A stretch of DNA of 64,000 nucleotides. Origin: JAJTHJ01 sp046316025. Lineage in GTDB: Bacteria; Pseudomonadota; Gammaproteobacteria; Burkholderiales; Burkholderiaceae_F. The stretch covers positions 82,057 through 146,056 of the forward strand of contig JBKCXU010000108.1 of the NCBI GenBank assembly GCA_046316025.1. Reading direction: 5' to 3'. Below, one piece after another: positions 24,177 through 32,862 of this stretch (position 1 is the first letter of the stretch; every line of letters starts with the position of its first letter). Both the position numbers and the translations under genes were made by a program. A model generated the notes under the pieces. It saw nothing but the letters and a program-made list of their open reading frames with translations, searched no databases and was not told the origin of the DNA.

Positions 24177-25757
24177 ATGAAGAACAGGGCATTGCACTGC
24201 GCGGCGCTGGCGGGCGGCATCGCCTTGCTGCTGGCGCTCACCGGACCAGCAAACGCACAGGCGACCGCGCCCGCCACGGTCGCCCAGATCGAGCGCTTGC
24301 GTCCGCTCGACTTCTCGCCCTTCGAGCCGGCCCTGAGTGCGCTGCCGGCCGAGCGCCGGGCGGCCGCCGAAGCGCTGCTGCGCAACGGCACCATCCTCGA
24401 CCTGCAACAGGCGATGGCGAGCGGCCAACTCAGTTCGGAGACGCTCACCCTGACGCTGTTGCAGCGTGTTCGTCAGCACGACGGCAAGCTGCGCGCCTAC
24501 CTCGAACTGAACCCGCGGGCGCTGGACGAAGCGCGCCAGGCCGACCGCCTGCGCGCCGCCGGCAAGCTCGCGGGGCCGATGCACGGCATCCCCGTCTCGC
24601 TGAAAGACAACATCGACACCGCCGGGCCGATGCACACCACCGCCGGCGCCGCGGTGCTGTTGAACCACGTGGCCAAGGCCGACGCGCCGCTGGTGACCCA
24701 ATTGCGAGCGGGCGGCGCGGTGATCCTGGGCAAGGCCAACCTGTCGGAGTTGGCCGGCGTGGTCACCTTGGCCGGCGGCTTCGGCGGCACCAGCGCGGTG
24801 GGTGGCCGGGCCATCAACCCCCATGGCGATGCGCTGCCCACCGGCGGCTCCAGTTCGGGCTCGGCGGTGAGCGTGGCCGCGCTGCTGGCCGTGGTGAGCG
24901 TGGGCACCGAGACCTCCGGCTCGCTGATCGCACCGTCCGCCTGGCAAGGCACGGTCGGCATGAAGCCCAGCCGCGGCCTGGTCGATGCCACCGGCGTGGT
25001 GCCGCTGCTCACCAACAACGACTCGCCCGGCCCCGTCGCGCGCAGCGTGACCGACGCCGCCTTGCTGCTCGACGCCATCGACACCGTGGGCGTGAACTAC
25101 GCGGCGGGGCTGAACGCCGACGCCCTGGTCGGCAAGACCGTCGGCCTGCTCGGTGCCGACATCCTCGCCACACCGGGGCAGGAATTGCTGTTCCAGCGCG
25201 CCACCGTCGCGCTGCTGGCCGCGGGCGCGCGGGTGCGTCCGGCGCGCATCGTCAACACGGCTGAATGGGGCAAGGGTGAGGTCGTCACCGTCTTTCTGGC
25301 GAGCGGCATGCGCCACGACATGATGCCGGGCCTGGCCGCGCGGGGCGCCGGGGTGGCCACGCTGGACGGCCTGCTCGCCACCCTGCGCGCCGATCCCGCG
25401 CGGCGCATGCCCTTTGGCGCCGGGTTGATCGAGGCGCTGGCGCCGGTGGCGGCGAAGATCGACCTGGCCGACCATCGGGCGATGGGCCGCGAACTCACGC
25501 GTGCGGCTGCCGCTATGCTGGACGCCGCGTTCGCCGCCAGCGGCGCCGATCTGCTGATGAGCTTTGCCAATCAGCATTCGACCTACTACGCGACGGCGGG
25601 CTACCCGGCCATCACCGTGCCCGTGGGCCTGGTGCCCGACGGCAAGCCGATGGGCATCACGCTGATCGGCAAGCCCGGCGGCGATGCGGCACTGCTGGCG
25701 CAAGCCTATGCCTACGAGCAGGCTTCGAGGTTGCGGCCGCTGCCCAGCGACTACTGA
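24177..25757 (+). CDS. Exported amidase-signature family hydrolase
   Basis: A 526-residue protein with a signal peptide (GGIALLLALTGPANA). The Ser-cisSer-Lys catalytic layout is visible: Lys in VSLKDNIDT (about residue 142), the Ser-rich loop TGGSSSGSAVSVA (about 225), and the nucleophile region GTETSGSLIAPS (about 245). The family hydrolyses carboxamide bonds, including amino-acid or peptide amides and acylamides; the substrate here is unknown. Export to the periplasm distinguishes it from GatA. It is followed after about 65 bases by a metalloprotease and an S9 peptidase on the same strand. Confidence 0.88.
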   Translation: MKNRALHCAALAGGIALLLALTGPANAQATAPATVAQIERLRPLDFSPFEPALSALPAERRAAAEALLRNGTILDLQQAMASGQLSSETLTLTLLQRVRQHDGKLRAYLELNPRALDEARQADRLRAAGKLAGPMHGIPVSLKDNIDTAGPMHTTAGAAVLLNHVAKADAPLVTQLRAGGAVILGKANLSELAGVVTLAGGFGGTSAVGGRAINPHGDALPTGGSSSGSAVSVAALLAVVSVGTETSGSLIAPSAWQGTVGMKPSRGLVDATGVVPLLTNNDSPGPVARSVTDAALLLDAIDTVGVNYAAGLNADALVGKTVGLLGADILATPGQELLFQRATVALLAAGARVRPARIVNTAEWGKGEVVTVFLASGMRHDMMPGLAARGAGVATLDGLLATLRADPARRMPFGAGLIEALAPVAAKIDLADHRAMGRELTRAAAAMLDAAFAASGADLLMSFANQHSTYYATAGYPAITVPVGLVPDGKPMGITLIGKPGGDAALLAQAYAYEQASRLRPLPSDY

Positions 25758-25821
25758 CACGGCAAGATACGACTTTCGAGGCGGTTGCGCGCCGCCGATC
25801 CCAAACCCAGGAGTGAATCGC

Positions 25822-28386
25822 ATGACCGCCACGTTGAAGTCGATCGCCACCATCGCGTTGGCCCTGGCCGTCGCACCGGCCGCCACCTGGAGCCAGACCG
25901 CCGCGCCGCAATCGGCCGCTGCGCAGCCCGCCGCCGCGCCGGCCGACCCCGCCGCCGTGTTGCAGGGTGCCGAGCGCATCGGTGCCGGCCGCTTCACCGC
26001 CTACCGCAAGGGCGCCAGCACGCTGGTCGTGCTGCCGCCGGGGTCGCTTGGCAAGCCGCTGCTCTGGTACACGGAGGTCGTGCGGGTACCGGCCGGTGTG
26101 GTGGCCGACCAGGGCCTGCAGGTCGCGAGCCTGCTGGCCCGCTTCGAGCGCGTGGGCAACGCGATCCATGTGCGCGACCTGAGCGGGGTGCAGAAGCGCC
26201 GTGCCGGTGCCGCGCCGGGCGAGGCGCCGCCGCCCGCCGACCTGCCCGGCGGCGTGACCGGCGCCCCCAACGACCCGAAGGTCCGTCCGATCGACGTGGC
26301 GCTCGCCAGCTCGGAAACCGGCGCGATCGTCGCCAGCTTTCCGATCGTCGGCAGCCTGCCCGACGGTGCGCTCGTGCTCGATGTGACGGCCGCCTTCTCC
26401 ACCGACGTCGCGGCGGCCACCGGCCGCAGCATCGTCGTCAAGAGCGGCGCGGTACCGGCGGCGGTGGACCCGGCCAAGTCATACATCGACGGCGTACGCG
26501 TGCGCGGCGATGCGCTCACCGTACGCTCGCACCTCACCTTTCTGGCCGCGCTGAAGTCGCAGCCGGCGGCCGGGCCGCAGCCGGTGTCGGTGGTGCTCGG
26601 TCACTCGATCGTCTTCCTGCCCGAGAAGCCCATGGCCGCTCGCCCCGCCGACCCGCGGGTGGGCTACTTCAGCCACGAGTACACCGAGTTCGAGTCCGAG
26701 CGCGGCACCGCGCAGGCGACCAAGGTGGTGATCTCGCGCTTCCGGCTGGAGAAGGCCAACCCGGCCGCCGCCGTCAGCGATCCCGTCAAGCCCATCACCT
26801 TCTACCTTGGCCGCGGCATTCCGGAGCGCTGGAAGCCCTACATCACCGCCGGCGTGCTGCAGTGGCTGCCGGCCTTCGAAGCGGCGGGCTTCAGCAACGC
26901 CATCCGGGTACTGGACGCGCCCACGCCCGCGCAAGACCCCGACTGGTCGCCCGAGGACGTGACGATCAGCGTCATCCGCTGGGTACCGGAAGAGCGGGTC
27001 AACGCCATGGGCCCGCGCGTCAACGACCCGCGCTCGGGCGAAACCCTGTCGGCCCACATTCAGGTCTGGCCCGAGGTGATCGACGGCTTCGGTCAGTACT
27101 ACTGGGCGCTGTTCGGCACGGTGGACCCCGGCGCCGCGCGGCTGCCGCTGTCCACCGAAAAGTCGGGCGCGCTGCTGAGCTACGTCGTCGCGCACGAGGT
27201 GGGGCACACGCTCGGGCTGATGCACAACCAGATCGCCTCCACCGCCTACCCGGTGGCGCAGATGCGCCAGCGCGAGTTTGCCAACCGCTACGGGCCCAAC
27301 AGTTCGATCATGGCCTATGGCCGTTTCAACCAGGCGGCACAGCCGGGCGACGGCATCAGCCAGATGTGGGGGGTGATCGGGCCCTACGACCTGGCGGCGA
27401 TCAAGTACGGCTACGGCGTGTTCGGCACCGATGCGGCGAGCGAACGGCGCGAACTGGCCGCCTTCGCCGACACCTTCTCGCGCGACCGGCGGCTTTACTG
27501 GGCAAGCGAAGAATCGGGCGAACTGATCAGCCGCTTCCACCTCGACCCGCGCGTGCAGACCGAGAACACCGGCGCCGAGCGCGTCGAAGCCACGCGCCTG
27601 GGGGTGGCCAACATCCTGCGCTCGCTGGAGCGGCTGGACGCCGCCACCGGCGGCGACGCCAAGCTCTATGCGTCCACCTACGGCGTGATGCTGTCGCGCC
27701 ATGTGGGCTTGCTCAAGTCGAACAACCGGCTGATCGCCGGCGTCATGCCGGCGCTGGGCGCGGGCGAAGGCCCGCGGCCCAAACTGGTGCCGGCGGCCGA
27801 GCAACGGCAGGCGGTGCAATACCTGATGGGCGAAGGCGCGGCCTCGCTCGCGCCCTATGCCACGCCGGCGGTCGTGGAGCGGGTGTCGGTATACGGCGGC
27901 TACCGCGCCGTCGACCGCTTGCAGTCCGCCCTGGTCACCGACCTGATGACCGGCTCCAACGTGGCCCTGCTCGAAAGCCAGCGCCGCGGCGACCCGGCCG
28001 CCTATTCGTCGCTCGACTTCGGCCGCGACCTCACCGCCGCCGTCTGGGGCGATCTGAAGTCCAGCACCCCCACCCAGCGCGCGCTGCAGCGCGGCTACAT
28101 CGCCGCCGCCAGAGATCTGCTGACGGCCTGGTCCAAGGGCGGTGCGGACGAGAAGAAGCTGGCCGAGTTGCTGCTGACCGAAGTGCCGGTGTCGCCGGCC
28201 GCCGCCCGCGCGATCGTGGAAAGCGGCGACGACACGGTCTTCACCCCCTGGCTGCAAGCCGCCTTGCCGCCGCTGAAGGCCCGGCTGGAGGCCGCCGCGC
28301 GCAGCGCCGCCACCGAGGCCGACCGCTTGCACTACGCCGATATGGCTTTGCAGATCGGGCGGCTGCTGAGAATTGGCATGCAGTGA
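25822..28386 (+). CDS. Exported zinc metalloprotease (metzincin type, DUF5117/DUF4953-like)
   Basis: An 854-residue protein with a signal peptide (IATIALALAVAPAATWSQ). The zinc site HEVGHTLGLMH (from about residue 458) is the extended metzincin motif HExxHxxGxxH, followed by SSIMAYGRFN as a possible Met-turn. The overall plan and length match the bacterial zinc-dependent metalloproteases with DUF5117/DUF5118 regions (GYFSHEYTEF, KPITFYLGRGIPERWKPYI). It probably degrades proteins in the periplasm or outside the cell. ATG 25822 has AGGAG upstream. It is immediately followed by the S9 peptidase. Confidence 0.85.
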   Translation: MTATLKSIATIALALAVAPAATWSQTAAPQSAAAQPAAAPADPAAVLQGAERIGAGRFTAYRKGASTLVVLPPGSLGKPLLWYTEVVRVPAGVVADQGLQVASLLARFERVGNAIHVRDLSGVQKRRAGAAPGEAPPPADLPGGVTGAPNDPKVRPIDVALASSETGAIVASFPIVGSLPDGALVLDVTAAFSTDVAAATGRSIVVKSGAVPAAVDPAKSYIDGVRVRGDALTVRSHLTFLAALKSQPAAGPQPVSVVLGHSIVFLPEKPMAARPADPRVGYFSHEYTEFESERGTAQATKVVISRFRLEKANPAAAVSDPVKPITFYLGRGIPERWKPYITAGVLQWLPAFEAAGFSNAIRVLDAPTPAQDPDWSPEDVTISVIRWVPEERVNAMGPRVNDPRSGETLSAHIQVWPEVIDGFGQYYWALFGTVDPGAARLPLSTEKSGALLSYVVAHEVGHTLGLMHNQIASTAYPVAQMRQREFANRYGPNSSIMAYGRFNQAAQPGDGISQMWGVIGPYDLAAIKYGYGVFGTDAASERRELAAFADTFSRDRRLYWASEESGELISRFHLDPRVQTENTGAERVEATRLGVANILRSLERLDAATGGDAKLYASTYGVMLSRHVGLLKSNNRLIAGVMPALGAGEGPRPKLVPAAEQRQAVQYLMGEGAASLAPYATPAVVERVSVYGGYRAVDRLQSALVTDLMTGSNVALLESQRRGDPAAYSSLDFGRDLTAAVWGDLKSSTPTQRALQRGYIAAARDLLTAWSKGGADEKKLAELLLTEVPVSPAAARAIVESGDDTVFTPWLQAALPPLKARLEAAARSAATEADRLHYADMALQIGRLLRIGMQ

Positions 28387-28400
28387 GCACTGGGCGCAGG

Positions 28401-30749
28401 ATGAGCGGGTTCGGTCCGCGTCCAGCCGAAGGCCGCGATCACGACCGCCCTGAGCCGGTGCCTCGCCGGCTTGCGCTTGCGACTTGCGCCTTGGCGGTGC
28501 TGCTCGGGCCGGCGACCTCGACGCAGGCACGGACGCCCGCGCCGTTGACGCTGGAGCAGGCGATGGCGCTGGCCAAACCAGAGTCGTTCGGAACTTCGGT
28601 GTTCTCCGCTTGGTGGACGGCCGATGGCCGACAACTCGTTTACCAACAACTGCGTGGCGGCACGCTCGAAAGCTACGGCTACACCCCGGCCGACGGCAGC
28701 ATCCGCGCGCTCGATGCCGCAGAGGCGGCGCGGGTCGATCCCGAGGAGCGCAGCGTCGACGCCGCCGGGCGGCGCATCGTCTTTGCCCGCGACGGCATCG
28801 TGCTGCGCGAGCTGCCGGACGGCGCGGGTCTGCGCCTGACGAGCGAGACGCAGGACCGCGATCCCCGCTTTTCTGCCGACGGCCAGCAGGTCTACTTCCG
28901 CCGTGGCGTCGATTGGTGGGCGGTGCCCGCCGAAGGCAAGGCAGTGGCGAAGCCCTTGCTGCAGGTACGCGGCGAACTGCCGCCACTGACCAACCGCCCT
29001 GGGGCCAACGACGCCGGCGCGGCGGTTTATCTCGACCCGCAGCTGGTCGTGCGCGACAGTTGGCTGTCGCCCGATGGCCGGCACGCGCTAGTGTCGACCA
29101 CGCCGAAGGGTTACGACGCCGGACGCGTAGCGCAGATGCCCAAATACATCACCGCCAGCGGTTATCCGGAAATGGAAGACCTGTTGCCGTACGTTGGCCG
29201 CAATCCGGAGCCGCCGCAGGCGCTGTGGCTGGTCGATGTCGCGGGCCAGCGGGCGCAGCGGGTGGAGTTGGCCGCACTGACCGGCATTGCCATCGACCCG
29301 CTGGCCGATCTACGCGCGGCGCAGAAGCTGCCCGCGCTCGCGGGGCCCCGGTCGGTTCAGGTGGCGGGTGCGCAGTGGTCGCGCGACTCGCGTCAGGTCG
29401 TGGTTCAGATCGCCACCCCGGACCGCCGCGATATCTGGCTGGCTGCCGTCAACGCGGACTCCGGCAAGCTCACGCAGCGCGACCACCAGGCAGGGCTGGC
29501 GTTGATCCCGGCGGGTTTCGGCTTTCTGCCCGACGGCCGGCTGTGGTTCCAGTCCGAGGCGGGCGGCTTCTTTGGTCTGTATCTGAACGACGGCCGCAAC
29601 ACCCGCGCCGTCGTCAACGGCCCGTTCGAGGTCGGCTTCGACGCCGTGCGCTGGTCGCCCGACGGCCGACGCGCCTACTTCCCCTGCAACCGCCGCCAGC
29701 CCACGCACTGGGAGGTCTGCCGCGTCGATGCCGACGGCAGCGACTTGCGCGAGTTGACCGCGCTCGACGGTGGCGTCGGCGCGCAGGTGTTCTGGGATGT
29801 GATCCGCGTCTCGCCCGACGGCCGGCAACTGGCGGTGCGGCATTCGGCGCCGCTGCTGCCGCTGCAACTGTCGCTGGTCGATGCCGAAACCGGCGCTACG
29901 CGGCAGATCACCGACACCCGCGGCGAGGCGATGAAGGCGCAGATCGCGAAGCTCATCGAGCCGCGCTTTGTCGCTATCCCGTCGAGCCGCTTCAAGGGGC
30001 AACTGTGGGCCAAGCTGCACCGGCCGGACACACTGGACCCCGCACGCCGCTATCCGCTGGTGCTGATCCTGCATGGCGGCAACACGGTGCAGGGCGCCAG
30101 CCGCCGCGTGGCGAGCCCGCGCGAGGCGCTGTTCGCACAATTCCTGCTCGCCCAAGGCTATCTGGTGCTCGAGATCGACTACCGCGGCTCGATCGGCTAT
30201 GGCCGCGACTTTCGTGAGTCGGTGTATCGGCGTCTGGGACTGGCCGAGGTCGAGGACTTTCGCGACGCGGTGGACTACATGGTGGCGCAGCATCAGGTCG
30301 GCCGCGACCAGGTCGGCGCCTATGGCTGCAGCTACGGCGGCTATCTCGCCTACATGGCGGCGTTCCTGGCGTCGGACGTCTTTAAGGCGGTGGCCTCGGC
30401 CAGCGGCTGGAGCGACTTCACCGCCACATTCAACAGCAACCCGAGCACCTTCCTCGACACGCCCGTGCTCAATCCAGACGCATTTGCCGTCTCGTCAGCC
30501 ACCACGCATGCGCACAAGCTCGCCACGCAGTTGTTGATCCTGCACCCGATGGACGACCGGGCGGTGGCCTACGAGCACGCAGTGCGGGTCGTGGCCAAGC
30601 TGCTCGATGCCGGCAAGCAGAGCTGGGACTTTGTCACCTACCCGACCGGCGAACACTGCTTCGGCGACCGGCCCGACTACGGCGCCGACGCCTACCGGCG
30701 CACGTTCCAGATGTTCGAGCGGCATCTGAAGCCGGCCGGCAACCGCTAA
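28401..30749 (+). CDS. S9 family prolyl-oligopeptidase-like serine peptidase
   Basis: A 782-residue protein from ATG 28401; GTG 28383, overlapping the previous stop as GTGA, is an alternative. A hydrophobic export segment (LALATCALAVLLGPATSTQA) is followed by a beta-propeller with recurring S/SADG or SPDGRR repeats. The C-terminal alpha/beta-hydrolase domain has the nucleophile in GCSYGGYLAYMA (about residue 644), Asp in HPMDDRAVAYEHA (about 717) and His in GEHCFGDRP (about 751). The family cleaves short peptides after selected residues. With the upstream metzincin it suggests staged breakdown of proteins. Confidence 0.88.
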   Translation: MSGFGPRPAEGRDHDRPEPVPRRLALATCALAVLLGPATSTQARTPAPLTLEQAMALAKPESFGTSVFSAWWTADGRQLVYQQLRGGTLESYGYTPADGSIRALDAAEAARVDPEERSVDAAGRRIVFARDGIVLRELPDGAGLRLTSETQDRDPRFSADGQQVYFRRGVDWWAVPAEGKAVAKPLLQVRGELPPLTNRPGANDAGAAVYLDPQLVVRDSWLSPDGRHALVSTTPKGYDAGRVAQMPKYITASGYPEMEDLLPYVGRNPEPPQALWLVDVAGQRAQRVELAALTGIAIDPLADLRAAQKLPALAGPRSVQVAGAQWSRDSRQVVVQIATPDRRDIWLAAVNADSGKLTQRDHQAGLALIPAGFGFLPDGRLWFQSEAGGFFGLYLNDGRNTRAVVNGPFEVGFDAVRWSPDGRRAYFPCNRRQPTHWEVCRVDADGSDLRELTALDGGVGAQVFWDVIRVSPDGRQLAVRHSAPLLPLQLSLVDAETGATRQITDTRGEAMKAQIAKLIEPRFVAIPSSRFKGQLWAKLHRPDTLDPARRYPLVLILHGGNTVQGASRRVASPREALFAQFLLAQGYLVLEIDYRGSIGYGRDFRESVYRRLGLAEVEDFRDAVDYMVAQHQVGRDQVGAYGCSYGGYLAYMAAFLASDVFKAVASASGWSDFTATFNSNPSTFLDTPVLNPDAFAVSSATTHAHKLATQLLILHPMDDRAVAYEHAVRVVAKLLDAGKQSWDFVTYPTGEHCFGDRPDYGADAYRRTFQMFERHLKPAGNR

Positions 30750-30783
30750 CCCGACTCTTTCGCAACCACACCAGGAGCAACGC

Positions 30784-31710
30784 ATGAATCGGATTTCCCG
30801 TCACCTCGCCGCCGGCGTCCTGGCCTGCGTCTGCGCCGCCGCCGCCGCCCAGGCGCAAATCGTCCTGTACGAACACGACGACTTCAAAGGCCGGTCGATC
30901 CGCGGAACGGACGTCATCAACAACCTGCGCGACCGCGGATTCAACGACCTGGCGTCGTCGATCAAGGTGCTGACTGGCACCTGGGAAGTCTGCACCGACG
31001 CCGACTTTCGCGGCAATTGCACCGTGCTGGAGCCGGGGCAGTACCCGTCGCTGCGGGACATGGACATGAACGACCGCTTGTCGTCGGTGCGCAGCGTGAG
31101 CGAACGGCAGGCCGGCGGTCGGACTCAGATCGTCCTTTACGAGCACGACGACTTTCAGGGCCGGGAGCTTCGCACCAGCGACGCCATCATCAACCTGGAC
31201 GGTCGCGGCTTCAACGACATCGCCTCGTCGATCAAGGTGCTGACCGGTACCTGGGAAGTTTGCAGCGATGCCAACTTTCGCGGCAATTGCACCGTGCTGG
31301 AGCCGGGGCAGTACCGGTCGCTGCGGGACCTGGGCATCAACGACAGTCTGTCTTCCCTGCGCAGGGTGAGCGACGGGCAGCGCGGAGGCTACGGCAGCGG
31401 CACCAGTTCCGAGTACCAGCGCGGCTACAACGACGGACGCAAGGGCTACGCGTTCGACAATGATCGCCATCCGCAGGACTACAAGGACGGCTACCGTGCG
31501 GGCGAAGAGGCGCGGGCACGATCCGGATCCGGATCGTCGGGCGGCGAGTACGAGATCAATCGGCTTTCAGACGGCGGTTTCGAGGTCGTGTGGCCGCGGC
31601 GCGGTTGCATTGGCACGTTCAACTCGCGCGGCGAGGCGATGAGCTTCAACGAGCGCTGCAACGACGACCTGATCGGCCGCTCGCGCGAGATCGCCCGCCG
31701 CGAGCGCTAG
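30784..31710 (+). CDS. Exported protein with tandem beta/gamma-crystallin domains
   Basis: A 308-residue protein with a signal peptide (LAAGVLACVCAAAAAQA). Two near-identical crystallin domains (about residues 25-108 and 115-198) each begin QIVLYEHDDF and contain two Greek-key calcium motifs of the form (N/D)(N/D)xx(S/T)S: FNDLASS, MNDRLSS, FNDIASS and INDSLSS. At the DNA level the units repeat with a 270-base period, including a 37-base identical stretch, so the duplication is recent or gene-converted. The rest is a charged Gly/Tyr-rich linker and a Cys-containing tail (GGFEVVWPRRGCIGTF). Calcium binding is likely; the role is unknown. Confidence 0.82.
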   Translation: MNRISRHLAAGVLACVCAAAAAQAQIVLYEHDDFKGRSIRGTDVINNLRDRGFNDLASSIKVLTGTWEVCTDADFRGNCTVLEPGQYPSLRDMDMNDRLSSVRSVSERQAGGRTQIVLYEHDDFQGRELRTSDAIINLDGRGFNDIASSIKVLTGTWEVCSDANFRGNCTVLEPGQYRSLRDLGINDSLSSLRRVSDGQRGGYGSGTSSEYQRGYNDGRKGYAFDNDRHPQDYKDGYRAGEEARARSGSGSSGGEYEINRLSDGGFEVVWPRRGCIGTFNSRGEAMSFNERCNDDLIGRSREIARRER

Positions 31711-31763
31711 GCCATCGAACAGATCGACGTCACCCGGGCGCCTTGGCTGCGCTCGACGCCGGC

Positions 31764-32729
31764 TCAGCGCGGCGCTTGCGCCGCCGCGCGCAAGGTCTGC
31801 GAGGGCGACTCGCCGTAGGCGCCGCGGTACAGCGCGGCAAAGCGGCCGAGGTGCGAGAAGCCCGCGTCGATCGCCGCCTGGGTGACATCCTCGCCGGGCG
31901 CCGCCCGCCGCAGGCGCCGGTGCGCCGCCGCCAGCCGCCGCTCGAGAACGTAGCGCATCGGCGAGATGCCGCGCTGCGACTGGAAGGCCAGTTGCAAGCA
32001 GCGCTCGCCCACGCCGGCGACCCGGCACAGTTGGCCGAGCGTGATCGGCTCGGCCAGATGCGCGTCGATCCAGTCCTGCACCGCGGCCAGCCGCGCCGGT
32101 GTCAGCGGCCGGGCATCCGCCACCGCACAACCCCGCAGCAGCGACTCGGCCAGTGCGGCAATCGCGCCCGCCTCGCAAAACGCGCGCCGGCGCGGATCAT
32201 TGGGAGCGGCGAGCGCCAGCGCGAGCGCGCCCCACGCCGACCCGAGCGCAAGCGGCGCGGGCGACATCGCGCCCGACCGCCACGCCCACGCGTCCGGCGC
32301 ACCGATGCGGCGCGACCGAATTTCGGCCGCCAACTCCGCACCGTCCACGCTGAAAACGAACTGCGCGCCGGGAGCGTTGCGCCGCGTATGTTCCCAGCCC
32401 GGCGCGACGAACATTACCTGGCCGGGCAGCAGATCCTGCCGGCGATGGCCGAAGACATAGGTGCTGCCCTGTTCGAGCGGAACGTGCAGGTAGGGATAGC
32501 GAAACGCGCCGCGGATGGTCTGCGTCAGCCGCGCGCGGGTCCAGACCAGCGCGGCGCGGTCATCGCCCAGCGCGGCGCGGCGATAGCCGAGCGGTCCGCG
32601 CCCGTCCGCGCTGCGCGAGTGCTCGCCGTCGATCCGGCCGGCAAAGCGGCGCACTTCGTCGAGGTCGTTGGTGACGAACGGCCGCACCGATGGGGGCAGA
32701 GCAGGAATGCCGGCAGCCGCGAGCGTCAT
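31764..32729 (-). CDS. AraC family transcriptional regulator (paralogue of 22133)
   Basis: A 321-residue regulator with the same plan and length as the AraC protein at 22133. The N-terminal cupin-like half contains YLHVPLEQGSTYVFG and MFVAPGWEHTRRNAPG. The DNA-binding half has AEPITLGQLCRVAGVGERCL and AAIDAGFSHLGRFAALY, and ends YGESPSQTLRAAAQAP. ATG 32729 aligns with the start of the paralogue. It converges on the crystallin gene and diverges from the semialdehyde dehydrogenase gene, which it may control. Confidence 0.87.
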   Translation of the reverse strand: MTLAAAGIPALPPSVRPFVTNDLDEVRRFAGRIDGEHSRSADGRGPLGYRRAALGDDRAALVWTRARLTQTIRGAFRYPYLHVPLEQGSTYVFGHRRQDLLPGQVMFVAPGWEHTRRNAPGAQFVFSVDGAELAAEIRSRRIGAPDAWAWRSGAMSPAPLALGSAWGALALALAAPNDPRRRAFCEAGAIAALAESLLRGCAVADARPLTPARLAAVQDWIDAHLAEPITLGQLCRVAGVGERCLQLAFQSQRGISPMRYVLERRLAAAHRRLRRAAPGEDVTQAAIDAGFSHLGRFAALYRGAYGESPSQTLRAAAQAPR

Positions 32730-32862
32730 GGAACGGAACTTCGGAGCGCGGCAAGACCCGCCGTGCGCGACAGTATGCCGCGATCCTGCCGCCTGCGGCG
32801 GGCCCGGCCGCGGGTCGCCGCGGACTATGCTGAACGCTTTCACCGCCGCGCCCGACCCTCCC

